Below are positions 7,326 to 14,383 of a stretch of 21,047 nucleotides of DNA, piece after piece. Numbering within the stretch: the first letter of the stretch is position 1; the number at the start of each line of letters is the position of its first letter. The stretch lies in assembly GCA_036558265.1 (NCBI GenBank), contig DATBFY010000775.1:1-21047 (forward strand), in the 5' to 3' direction. Source of the DNA: RYN-433 sp036558265 (GTDB lineage Bacteria > Planctomycetota > Phycisphaerae > Tepidisphaerales > Tepidisphaeraceae). The notes beneath the pieces are model-generated. The model ran no database searches, had not been told where the DNA came from, and saw only the letters and a program-made list of their open reading frames with translations. A program made the translations under genes and the position numbers.

Positions 7326-10300
7326 ATGCCCCCCGCCGACAACGGTAACCCGTCCGCGCCACTGAGCATGGAGGCTCTGGAGGCGCAGGTGTTCGCCGCG
7401 GACCGATCGGTCGTTTTCCTCGCTCCCTGGTTGCTGGAAAAGATCGTCTGGTACGACCGGGGAGGAGCCGCGGGCATGTTCGGGGCACCTCGCCTCTTCG
7501 CCCACGTCATCGGCCGCGAGCGATTGTTGGAAATCGTGACCCGGGAAGAACTTCCGTTCGATGCCCCACCCGTGGACCAGCCGACGCTTATCCTCCTGGC
7601 TCGACCGGAGACGGATCGCATGTTGTCTATCTCTGGTCCGGACATGCTCTTACGTTACTGGCGGCTGCTCTTTCACGCCAAGGTCCGCGCAACCATCGCT
7701 GCCAACCTCTCGGCCACCCCGATCGCTCGCTCGGCGGTCCAGCAGCGGATCGAGCGGATGGGTCGCGGGGTGTTCAACGAAGCGCGATACGTGCTCCAGC
7801 GCGAGCGGTTTGTTTCCGCATATGCTGATGACGCCGAGGTTTACGCTGAATTTGCCGCGGTCTACCTCGAGTTTACCTGCTTCGCCCCCGAGCCGCTGCC
7901 CTGGTTCTTCCCGGCGATCGAAGATCCGACGGCCGTGCTGAAGGTGCTGGCCGAGGAGGTGGACGCGCAGCAGATTCAGAAAACGACCCGCCCACCGGGC
8001 GCGGCAGATCCGCATGGCGGACCGGGAGGGGCAGAGCGCCAGGCTCGCTCGGCCAAGCCTCCGCGCCGCATCCGTCGTGACGCGAAACACCGCGAAGGGT
8101 TGTTAAGCCGGGCGGAGCGAGCGGACGGGTTGGGAAACGACGTGCGGGCGGCGATCTTCCGCATGCGGGTTTATCGCGCGTCCGGCGCGCCGGGTCCGAG
8201 TCGCGACGCGATGTCGGCGGTGTACGCCGATGCGCTGAAGGACCTCGATCAGCTCGTCGCGCGCCTCAAGGCCGCGCTGCACCTGGACGATTCGCTGGCG
8301 CGGCAGTGGCGGGCGTGGCTGGCGGCCCTTTTGGAGAACGCCGCGGGCGGGTGGTGGAACGCGGAGGGGCGCCTCCTCTACGACCTGCAGAAGGTCTGCG
8401 TCTATCACGAGCGGGAGATCTACTCGGTCAACGTGATGGATTACCTGCTGGACTGGGGCCGGCGGGCGCTGAGGCGGCCTCAGCCGGGGCAGCGCCTGGT
8501 GCTGACGGTCAAGGCGCTGCGGAGCGCGCTGCGGCGGACGGCACGGGCGCGGCTGTCGCCGCACGGGCGATCGGAGCTGGCGCGCCTGCTGCGGGCGGCG
8601 ATCCACGACGTCGAGGAGCGGCTAAGACACTTCCTGCGGCCGGGGCTGACGCAGGCGCTGGCGGACGGCGGGCTGCGTCCGGACCCCCACGACGCGACGG
8701 AAACCGTCGCCCACGCGAAGCTGACGGAGGAGTTGCTGGACGAGACGGTGGAGAGCGGCTACCTGACGTTTGCCGGCGTACGCGACGCGGTGTCAAGGAA
8801 CCAGATGAAGCTGGACGACCTGTCGCGGCGGTCGGCGACCGTTCCCGGCGGCGGCGGAGGGGCCGGCGGTGGCGGCGGCGACCAGCTCCTGCGCATCGAC
8901 CGGCGGCTCGAAGAGAACCTGGACTACGTCTATCACCGCGGTGAGGTCTACCGGCGCTGGTTCCAGCGGGTGTCGTCGCTGTTCTTCGCGACCCGCGCCG
9001 GGCGGTTTCTCACGCGGTTCGCGGTGCTGCCGTTCGGCGGGGCTTTCCTGATCCTGGAAGCGCTGGATCATTCGGTCGGACTATTGATCCGCAAGGTGGC
9101 GCACCACCAGCACCTGGTCGCTGCGGCGGCGTCGAGCGCCGGACATGTGTTCGGGCCGACCCGCGCCGACCTGCCGCCGCCGCACGAGAAGATCTTCAAC
9201 CAGTGGTGGCTGCTGGTCCTGCTGGGTCTGTTCCTGTTCGGCCTGATCAACGCGCCGCCGTTCAGGCGTGGGGTCGCGGCGTTCTTCCGCCGTGCGTGGC
9301 GCGCGGTGCGGGCGCTGCTGATCGACCTGCCGCGCTGGGTGGCGACGCGCCCGCTCGTGCAGGCGTTCTTCCGCAGCCAGTTCGCGCGCCTGTTCTTCCG
9401 ATACGTGTTCAAGCCCCTGGCGCTGGCGGGGTTCGTGTACGTGTTCCTGCCGGACACGGTCAGCGATCGGAAGAAGATGTTCACGCTGGCCGGCGTGTTC
9501 CTGGTCGTCAACGTGATGCTCAACTCGCGGATGGGGCGGGCGCTGGAGCAGGCGTTGCTGCACACGCTGCGGACGACGTTCGCCCGCCTGACGTGGGAAG
9601 TGCTGGTCGCGGTGGTGCGGCGGATCGCACAGGTGTTCCACGGGCTGTTGGAGTGGGTGGACCGCGTGCTCTACGCGGTGGACGAGCTGCTGCGGTTCCG
9701 CGCCGGACAGCGTCGGTCGACGGTCGCGGCCAAGGCGGTCGTGGGGGTCTTCTGGTTCTTCATCGCGTACGTCACGCGGTTCGTGATCAACCTGCTGGTC
9801 GAGCCGCAGATCAACCCGATCAAGCACTTCCCGGTGGTGACGGTCTCGCACAAGCTGCTGTTCCCGCTGATCTTTCCGCTCAAGTCGCTGTTTCAGACGG
9901 TGGGCGTGGCCGAGGCGACGGCGTTCACCTACGCGACGAGCATCATCTGGTGCATCCCGGGGATCTTCGGATTCCTGGCGTGGGAGTTCAAGGAGAACTG
10001 GAAGCTGTACAAGGCCAACCGCTCGCGGACGCTGCGGCCGGTGCACGCCGGCAGCCATGGGGAGACGGTGGCCCAGTTCCTGCGTCCGGGGCTGCACTCG
10101 GGGACGGTTCCGAAGATCTTCCACAAGCTGCGCAAGCTGCAGATGAGGGAGGAGGCGCCGTTCTCGGCAGCCGGCGCCAGGCACCTGGAGGCGGCGCACC
10201 ACGTTCGCCACGCGCTGGCGGCGTTCTTCGATCGCGAGTTCATCGCGCTGTTGAACCAGCATCCGCTATTCAGCGCAACACCGATCGTACTGGGAAACGT

Positions 10301-10829
10301 TCACCTGGCGGCGACGATGATCCGGGTGGAGCTGGACCAGCGGATGACGGAAGCGGCGCTGAGCGCGACGCCGCTGATCCTCTCGTTCGAGCAGCGCGCC
10401 GGGTGGATCATCGCGGGGGTGGACGCGGCGGGGTGGAGCGCGGACGTGGCGTGCGAGCAGGGTCGGCTGCTGTCGGCGGCGCTGTTGGGCCTTTACAAGA
10501 TGGCGGGCGCGGACATCGTCCGTGAACAGGTGCAGGCGCTGTTCCCCGAGGGAACGCGCTTCGACTTTCGGCGCGATGACCTTGTGGTCTGGCCGACGGC
10601 GGACTTCGGCGTCGAGGCGGCGTACGACCTGTCAACCGTGGACGATGCGATGACGCCGCGGTTCGCGACGGCGATGGAGGGGACAAGCCTGCCGACGCTG
10701 CGGCCGGAGCAGGTGCTGTTCCGGCGGGTGGCGGTGGAGCGGGAGGGGTGGCGGGAGTTGTGGGAAGCAACGGCGCGCGCCGAGGTGGCGGAGGTTGAAA
10801 TGGCGCAGGCGGCGGTGGCTGGGTCCTAA
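7326..10829 (+). CDS. Large membrane protein of unknown function
   Basis: 1167 residues from the ATG at 7326; the ATG at 7368 or TTG at 7284 are alternatives and none has a clear ribosome binding site. I do not recognise the family. The first 500 residues are soluble, helical and rich in Arg, Ala and Leu, with a basic low-complexity stretch near 7978-8090. A glycine-rich linker, PGGGGGAGGGGGD (about 8845-8883), separates this half from a membrane half. The clearest hydrophobic segments are near 9007-9090, 9204-9260 (WWLLVLLGLFLFGLI), 9409-9465, 9480-9522, 9737-9800 (VVGVFWFFIAYVTRFVINLLV) and 9920-9982 (IIWCIPGIFGFLAWEF). Basic amphipathic helices lie between them. About 270 soluble residues follow, including a segment like FSATPIVLGNVHLAATMIRV. 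No nucleotide-binding or catalytic motif is visible. It is divergent from the PEP-CTERM gene at 7177. Codon use and GC fit the neighbours. Confidence 0.9.
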   Translation: MPPADNGNPSAPLSMEALEAQVFAADRSVVFLAPWLLEKIVWYDRGGAAGMFGAPRLFAHVIGRERLLEIVTREELPFDAPPVDQPTLILLARPETDRMLSISGPDMLLRYWRLLFHAKVRATIAANLSATPIARSAVQQRIERMGRGVFNEARYVLQRERFVSAYADDAEVYAEFAAVYLEFTCFAPEPLPWFFPAIEDPTAVLKVLAEEVDAQQIQKTTRPPGAADPHGGPGGAERQARSAKPPRRIRRDAKHREGLLSRAERADGLGNDVRAAIFRMRVYRASGAPGPSRDAMSAVYADALKDLDQLVARLKAALHLDDSLARQWRAWLAALLENAAGGWWNAEGRLLYDLQKVCVYHEREIYSVNVMDYLLDWGRRALRRPQPGQRLVLTVKALRSALRRTARARLSPHGRSELARLLRAAIHDVEERLRHFLRPGLTQALADGGLRPDPHDATETVAHAKLTEELLDETVESGYLTFAGVRDAVSRNQMKLDDLSRRSATVPGGGGGAGGGGGDQLLRIDRRLEENLDYVYHRGEVYRRWFQRVSSLFFATRAGRFLTRFAVLPFGGAFLILEALDHSVGLLIRKVAHHQHLVAAAASSAGHVFGPTRADLPPPHEKIFNQWWLLVLLGLFLFGLINAPPFRRGVAAFFRRAWRAVRALLIDLPRWVATRPLVQAFFRSQFARLFFRYVFKPLALAGFVYVFLPDTVSDRKKMFTLAGVFLVVNVMLNSRMGRALEQALLHTLRTTFARLTWEVLVAVVRRIAQVFHGLLEWVDRVLYAVDELLRFRAGQRRSTVAAKAVVGVFWFFIAYVTRFVINLLVEPQINPIKHFPVVTVSHKLLFPLIFPLKSLFQTVGVAEATAFTYATSIIWCIPGIFGFLAWEFKENWKLYKANRSRTLRPVHAGSHGETVAQFLRPGLHSGTVPKIFHKLRKLQMREEAPFSAAGARHLEAAHHVRHALAAFFDREFIALLNQHPLFSATPIVLGNVHLAATMIRVELDQRMTEAALSATPLILSFEQRAGWIIAGVDAAGWSADVACEQGRLLSAALLGLYKMAGADIVREQVQALFPEGTRFDFRRDDLVVWPTADFGVEAAYDLSTVDDAMTPRFATAMEGTSLPTLRPEQVLFRRVAVEREGWRELWEATARAEVAEVEMAQAAVAGS

Positions 10830-10882
10830 GGGGGAAGGCACGGACGCGCGGTCACCGCAGCCGCTTCCCACACCACTTGGCC

Positions 10883-10980
10883 CTCCATCCGGCTTAAGAC
10901 AAGTTGGAAGTGGCGGCCCATTGGGGCGCTCTCCCAAACCCCAATGGGCCGGAATTCGACCTTGGCTCAGCCGGATGGAG
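10883..10980. repeat. Inverted pair of a dispersed ~44-bp repeat forming a large hairpin
   Basis: The left arm 10883-10926 and right arm 10939-10980 are imperfect inverted copies around a 12-base loop. The outer 12 bases (CTCCATCCGGCT / AGCCGGATGGAG) and inner 12 bases (GGCCCATTGGGG / CCCCAATGGGCC) pair perfectly; the middle is mismatched. A third copy lies at 11873-11921. This is the organisation of paired REP/BIME-type elements or a small non-autonomous element. It begins 53 bases after the stop codon of the large membrane protein gene. Confidence 0.8.
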
Positions 10981-11005
10981 GCCCAGGCGAGGGGCGAGTG
11001 CTCCA

Positions 11006-11065
11006 GTGGTGCGGGCGTCCCCGCCTGCTCTTCCTGTGGTGCGGGCGTCTCGCCTGCTCTTTTCT
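11006..11065. repeat. Two tandem 30-bp repeat units
   Basis: Unit one is 11006-11035 and unit two 11036-11065. Both begin GTGGTGCGGGCGTC and continue with CGCCTGCTCTT. Unit one contains the hairpin GCGGG-CGTC-CCCGC (11011-11024). The two copies differ at only a few positions. Confidence 0.8.
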
Positions 11066-11162
11066 GCCTGCCGAGCGATTGTCGCGGTGACGCAAAGAAG
11101 CAAAGTAGCGGAGAAGCAAAGAATACGCCGGCGGCGAGCGGCGCGGGACGGGTGCCGCGCGA

Positions 11163-11777
11163 TCACGCCGGAGTCTCGGCGGCGGGCACGGTGCTGCATT
11201 CCGGGCAACGCTCGGGCGTGGCGCGGAGGTCGTACCCACAGACGGGGCACTGGCCGGCGACGAGCCGGCGATCAGTGCGCAATCTTCGCCGGACGGCCAA
11301 CCACATGCTTGAGACGGGCCAGAATCCCGTGATGAGCGCGACGGCCCACAGCGGGGCGTTGACGTCTCGACTTGTCAAGCGGAGCGCGCGACTTCTGGTC
11401 ACGGTGGCGTATCGGGCGAAACCTCCGAATCGGGATCGTTCATCCTCGAAAAGCCACCAAAACGGGGGCGAGAACGATTCGGCGCGGCGCCAGCCTTGGT
11501 TCAGACGTAAGTGGGCCCGCCACATCTCTGCTTGTCGCGGGTCGTGTCGCGAGTCGATCTCGCCCGTGTACCACTCGATCAACACGCGCCCCGCGGCACA
11601 CTCTGCCCGAATTCCGCGGAATGGCGCAACCTCCCCGTCCGGCACGCTCGCCCGTGTGAACGTGAGCCCGTCGCCGATCGAGGAGAGGAGCCAAAGCGTC
11701 AGTGCGCCCAGACACACCGCCAGCAGCACGCCCTTGACGCCCCAGAGCACGACCCGGATGACACGCTTGCGTCTCAC
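11163..11777 (-). CDS. Two-helix membrane protein with cytoplasmic CPxC zinc ribbon
   Basis: 204 residues from a GTG at 11777; a weak purine-rich stretch (GGAAAGGG) lies about ten bases upstream. Residues about 9-35 form a membrane helix (VVLWGVKGVLLAVCLGALTLW) and residues 141-162 a second (APLWAVALITGFWPVSSMWLAV). Between them lie about 100 polar residues that should face outside the cytoplasm. The cytoplasmic end holds a zinc ribbon with C177, C180, C191 and C194 (CPVCGYDLRATPERCPEC). I associate this ribbon with many otherwise unrelated small planctomycete membrane proteins of unknown role. The same architecture appears in the gene at 13280-14281. A -10-like TAGAAT lies upstream. Function is unknown; the ribbon may bind protein or nucleic acid on the inner face, which is inference. 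Confidence 0.8.
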   Translation of the reverse strand: MRRKRVIRVVLWGVKGVLLAVCLGALTLWLLSSIGDGLTFTRASVPDGEVAPFRGIRAECAAGRVLIEWYTGEIDSRHDPRQAEMWRAHLRLNQGWRRAESFSPPFWWLFEDERSRFGGFARYATVTRSRALRLTSRDVNAPLWAVALITGFWPVSSMWLAVRRRLRTDRRLVAGQCPVCGYDLRATPERCPECSTVPAAETPA

Positions 11778-11804
11778 GCGCGCGGAAAACCCTTTCCGGC
11801 GGGC

Positions 11805-11810
11805 ATTCTA
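11805..11810 (-). promoter_or_regulatory. Candidate -10 element for the zinc-ribbon gene
   Basis: TAGAAT on the minus strand, the same hexamer as at 924-929, lies 27 bases upstream of the GTG at 11777 and would place the transcript start near 11798. No good -35 is seen at 16-18 bases. Confidence 0.25.
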
Positions 11811-11872
11811 ATGCGATCGTCCGGCGAGTCCCACCGGCGTGTGGAATTGTAACGGTATTCGCGAGAGCCTGA

Positions 11873-11921
11873 GCCTCCATCCGGCTCAAGCCAAGTTGGA
11901 ATTCCGGCCCATTGGTGCGCT
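11873..11921 (+). repeat. Third copy of the dispersed CTCCATCCGG repeat
   Basis: It starts GCCTCCATCCGGCTCAAGCC and ends GGCCCATTGGTGCGCT. It matches the left arm at 10883-10930 in the same orientation, including the CGCT tail, and the right arm at 10939-10980 in reverse complement. It is a single unpaired copy and lies about 950 bp from the pair. Confidence 0.8.
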
Positions 11922-11966
11922 GCAGCGGGGGGGCCAAATCCCGCCCACACCGTCCCGCGGCAACCG

Positions 11967-11998
11967 CGCAGCGGGGGGCCTCGGCACGGCCCCCTGCG
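11967..11998. repeat. GC-rich hairpin
   Basis: CGCAG (11967-11971) and GGGGCC (11975-11980) pair with GGCCCC (11988-11993) and CTGCG (11994-11998) around a TCGGCAC loop, with a three-base bulge on the left. It begins 45 bases after the dispersed repeat copy. There is no U-run, so a terminator is not supported. Confidence 0.5.
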
Positions 11999-12136
11999 AC
12001 GCCATCTATTTGAGATTTGACACCTGGGTCGTGGAGGTTCACCGACGGGAGGGTGGTGGTGTGCCGGTGTGCGCTGACTCGGGTGTGGGGAGGCCGCGCG
12101 GCGTTCTCGACACGCGGGGGGCGCTCAAGCGGATCA

Positions 12137-12261
12137 GGGGAGATGTGCTGACGCTCCTGCCACGGGCGGCGTTTGCGCATTTTGCCGGGATGCGGGTTGC
12201 GATGTACGCCGTCCCCGGTCTGGCAAAATGCTCCAACGCCGTGGGTCACGACAGTCTCCCC
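12137..12261. other. Long inverted-repeat structure, possible structured RNA or remnant element
   Basis: Nested complementary arms line up in order. GGGGAGA (12137-12143) pairs with TCTCCCC (12255-12261), CCACGG (12160-12165) with CCGTGG (12239-12244), a GCGTT with AACGC, and GCATTTTGCC (12177-12186) with GGCAAAATGC (12222-12231). Inside these, GGGA can pair with TCCC. The whole could fold into a rod of about 125 bases with internal loops. It ends about 100 bases before the lipoprotein start. It could be a small RNA, a leader of that gene, or a decayed non-autonomous element; the sequence alone does not decide. Confidence 0.5.
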
Positions 12262-12331
12262 GCCGCGCGCGGTCGGCGGCCCTTCAATGTCCGAGATCTC
12301 GCGGTGAACTTCCGGGCGCGGTAACGCACTA

Positions 12332-12337
12332 TATGAT
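12332..12337 (+). promoter_or_regulatory. Candidate -10 element for the lipoprotein gene
   Basis: TATGAT matches five of six consensus bases and would start transcription near 12344, just before the ribosome binding site of the gene at 12361. The -35 region (CTTCCG at 17 bases) is poor. Confidence 0.3.
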
Positions 12338-12360
12338 GACTGGCGTCAACGGAAGGAACC

Positions 12361-13191
12361 ATGTTTCGAACGCTCCATCTTGTGCTCGTCCTGCTCGCCC
12401 TGGCCGGTTGCCAGGAACGCCGTTCGACCGCGCTGGATCCGGATCGCCTGCTGCACATGGCGGGTGAGGAGGCCGGGCAGGTCAAGGCGCCCAGGGAGCG
12501 ATTGACGCGGCAGCTCAACATTGCGAACCGGCAGATCGAGAATGGCCGTGCGGGGGAGGCGCGGCAGACGCTTTCGGCGGCGCGGGAGACGATCCGGCAG
12601 GCCGACCGGGACGCGCTGGGCGAACATGACCGGCTGTCGGGTTGGATCAGCCTGTGCGAGCTGTCGCGCGGGGCGGGGGACGCCGCGTTTGCCAATGCCA
12701 GCCTGGATCAGGCGCTGGCGGTCTTGAACGAACTGAACCCGCATCCGGAGCGTTGCCAGTACGTGCTGGGGGTGGAGCGGGAGGTGCGGGCGCTTCGGGG
12801 CGAGCGCGAGGCGGTCCGGCTGCTGACGACGGCGTCGGATTGGGCGGTGGAGATCCCGGCGGAGGGGACGCGGCGGTCGGCATTCCTGGCGTTCGCGGAG
12901 GAGTTGTGCCGGTGCGGGGATTACGAGGCGGCGCGGGGGATGCTGCGACGGGATGCGGACGCGGCGTGGCGATCGGACGCGCTGACCGCGCTGTCGGATC
13001 GGGCGAGGGTGGAGGCACAGGCGATGGCGGGGTCGTGGGGATCGAAGGCCGTGGCGTACTCGGCGTCGGAAGCGCAGTCGTCGCCGCTCGCGACGATGGA
13101 GCGGTCGAACACGAGTTCGAGTAGCCGGCCGGTGCGCGTGGGGCCGTTCGGGAAGCCGCTGGATTTCCGGAGTAATTACTATCGGCCGTGA
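12361..13191 (+). CDS. Lipoprotein with helical (TPR-like) repeats
   Basis: 276 residues from the ATG at 12361, preceded by GGAAGGAACC, a usable though close ribosome binding site. The N-terminus MFRTLHLVLVLLALAGC is a lipoprotein signal peptide with lipobox LAGC, lipidated at C17, so the mature protein should be membrane-anchored on the outer face. Residues 40-220 are helical and contain paired helices spaced like tetratricopeptide or solenoid repeats (ANRQIENGRAGEARQTLSAA; FANASLDQALAVLNEL; ELCRCGDYEAARGMLR). The last 50 residues are Ser-rich and probably disordered. Family not recognised; a protein-interaction or scaffolding role is inference from the fold. It is codirectional with the secretin-N-like membrane protein downstream, with an 88-bp gap (or 22 bp if that gene starts at the GTG at 13214), so the two may be cotranscribed. 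Confidence 0.85.
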   Translation: MFRTLHLVLVLLALAGCQERRSTALDPDRLLHMAGEEAGQVKAPRERLTRQLNIANRQIENGRAGEARQTLSAARETIRQADRDALGEHDRLSGWISLCELSRGAGDAAFANASLDQALAVLNELNPHPERCQYVLGVEREVRALRGEREAVRLLTTASDWAVEIPAEGTRRSAFLAFAEELCRCGDYEAARGMLRRDADAAWRSDALTALSDRARVEAQAMAGSWGSKAVAYSASEAQSSPLATMERSNTSSSSRPVRVGPFGKPLDFRSNYYRP

Positions 13192-13279
13192 ATGCCGGGA
13201 GGACCCGCCACGAGTGGCGGACTATGTGGGTGGGTTGTGGCGAGGCGGTGGTGCTGGGTGGGTCTTGCGGGTTGGCGTT

Positions 13280-14281
13280 ATGATGTGCGGTGTGAGCCGG
13301 CCTTTTCGCACGTTGCTGCCGCTGGTCGCGCTGGGGTCGCTGATCGCGGCGTGGTTGATGTGGCGGGGGCTGCTGGGGGATCATCCGTTGGGGCCGCCGC
13401 GTCCGGGCGGGCGGGCACTGCCGGCGTCGGCCGAGTTTCTCTATTCGACGCCGGTGCCGACGATGGAGCTGGATCGGGTGCCGCTGTCGGAGGCGTTTGG
13501 CCATCTGCGCAAGCTCAGCGGGGAGAAGGTTGTCGTGAACTGGCGGGCGCTCGGCGCGGCGGGTGTCCCGAAGGATCTGCCGGTGACCTGGCATACGGGC
13601 CCGACGACGCTGGATGCGGCGACGCAGGCGATACTCGATCGCGTGGAGGCCCAGCGCCCCGGGGCGAAGCTGGGGTTCTGCGAGGATCAGGGTGCGCTGA
13701 GCGTGTCCACGCGCGACGACCTGGTGAGGAACGTCGTCACGCGCGTGTATGACGTGCGGGACCTGGTGGATCCCGACTGGCCGAGGATTTCGACGCCCGG
13801 ACCGCCGCTTCCCGGAATGTCGGCTCGGATTGATCAAAGCGGCGTCCGGATGCACGTCCAGTGGTGGATTGACAACTTGTTCCGACCGGGCGGGACGACC
13901 CAGCATGACCGGACCCGTGCGTTGGAACAGGATCTGGCCGGGTCCGTCGATCCCGCGTCGTGGCGCGACGCCGGCGGGGAGATCGGTCAACTTCGAACGA
14001 TCAACGGTCAACTGATCGTCACGCAGACGCCTGAAAATCAGGCGGAAGTCGCGTATCGGCTGGCGCGCCGCCGGTGGGAGGCTGGCGTGGCGGCGCTGGG
14101 CGCGCGGACGGTGGTGCTGCTGTTCGTAACTGTGGTCGGGACGGCGGTACTCATCACGGTGGTTCGCGTCGTCGTTCGGCGGCGTCGGGTGATGGATGGA
14201 CTGTGTCCGGCGTGCGGGTATGACCTGCGGGCGACGCCGGAGCGGTGTCCGGAATGCGGGAGGGTGGTGGAAGCGGTGTAA
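13280..14281 (+). CDS. Membrane protein with secretin-N/STN-like domain and C-terminal zinc ribbon
   Basis: 333 residues from the ATG at 13280. A GTG at 13214, with GGAGG eleven bases before it, is a real alternative that adds 22 residues. An N-terminal helix (LLPLVALGSLIAAWLMW) anchors a large outer domain. Its first part (MELDRVPLSEAFGHLRKLSG, then DLPVTWHTGPTTLDAATQAI) follows the pattern of secretin-N/STN domains, and TRVYDVRDLV resembles the segment that follows such domains in planctomycete secretin-like proteins. A second helix (VVLLFVTVVGTAVLITVVRVV) leads to a cytoplasmic zinc ribbon: C309, C312, C323, C326 (CPACGYDLRATPERCPEC). No secretin barrel is present, so it is not a secretion pore. 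It shares helix-outer domain-helix-ribbon topology with the gene at 11163-11777. Its role is unknown; an envelope sensor or assembly factor is conjecture. Confidence 0.8.
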   Translation: MMCGVSRPFRTLLPLVALGSLIAAWLMWRGLLGDHPLGPPRPGGRALPASAEFLYSTPVPTMELDRVPLSEAFGHLRKLSGEKVVVNWRALGAAGVPKDLPVTWHTGPTTLDAATQAILDRVEAQRPGAKLGFCEDQGALSVSTRDDLVRNVVTRVYDVRDLVDPDWPRISTPGPPLPGMSARIDQSGVRMHVQWWIDNLFRPGGTTQHDRTRALEQDLAGSVDPASWRDAGGEIGQLRTINGQLIVTQTPENQAEVAYRLARRRWEAGVAALGARTVVLLFVTVVGTAVLITVVRVVVRRRRVMDGLCPACGYDLRATPERCPECGRVVEAV

Positions 14282-14337
14282 ACGGGGAGTTCTGTCGCCC
14301 CTGCGCTGCGGGGCTGTTATATTGTGTCATCATTAAA

Positions 14338-14383
14338 CCCATGGCTTACGCCATGGGCTATTGTCTGCCGCCGCTACGCGGCG
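14338..14383. repeat. Double palindrome overlapping the 3' end of the dehydrogenase gene
   Basis: CCCATGGC-TTAC-GCCATGGG (14338-14357) is a perfect 8-bp inverted repeat, and CGCCGC-TAC-GCGGCG (14369-14383) a perfect 6-bp one. They are separated by 11 bases that include the stop codon of the minus-strand gene. The pair resembles REP-type repeats I associate with planctomycete genomes. The second palindrome encodes SPRSG of the dehydrogenase C-terminus. Confidence 0.7.

Larger units (their letters stand above)
10830..11162. other. Repeat-rich intergenic region, no gene
   Basis: This 333-bp gap between the 3' ends of two convergent genes contains the inverted pair at 10883-10980, the tandem 30-bp units at 11006-11065, and an A-rich stretch near 11091-11130 in which GAAGCAAAG occurs twice. 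Short open frames crossing it are explained by the repeats. I see no U-tract terminator for either gene. Confidence 0.7.
11778..12360. other. Intergenic region with repeat and hairpins, no supported gene
   Basis: This 583-bp gap separates two divergent genes. It holds the -10-like site at 11805-11810, the third copy of the dispersed repeat (11873-11921), a GC-rich hairpin (11967-11998), a long inverted structure (12137-12261), and a candidate -10 at 12332-12337. A 161-codon frame across 11839-12324 has no family resemblance and spans the palindromes, so I do not call it a gene. Confidence 0.65.

Noticed and set aside
7178..7645. Upstream extension of the HExxH gene by 156 codons
   Set aside because: It would overlap the divergent membrane protein gene, and the ATG at 7177 has a Shine-Dalgarno and begins a signal peptide.
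10833..10870. GGGAAG/CTTCCC pair after the large membrane protein gene as a terminator
   Set aside because: The stem is short with a long loop and no U-tract follows.
11006..11065. Possible start of a CRISPR array
   Set aside because: There are only two directly adjacent 30-bp units with no spacers, and no cas genes are present.
11839..12324. 161-codon plus-strand frame in the repeat-rich gap
   Set aside because: It spans the dispersed repeat and two hairpins, has no ribosome binding site or domain, and has the composition of translated intergenic DNA.
13192..13752. Frame starting right after the lipoprotein stop (186 codons)
   Set aside because: It overlaps the secretin-N-like gene in another frame, is Gly/Ala/Arg-rich, and lacks the motifs seen in the accepted frame.
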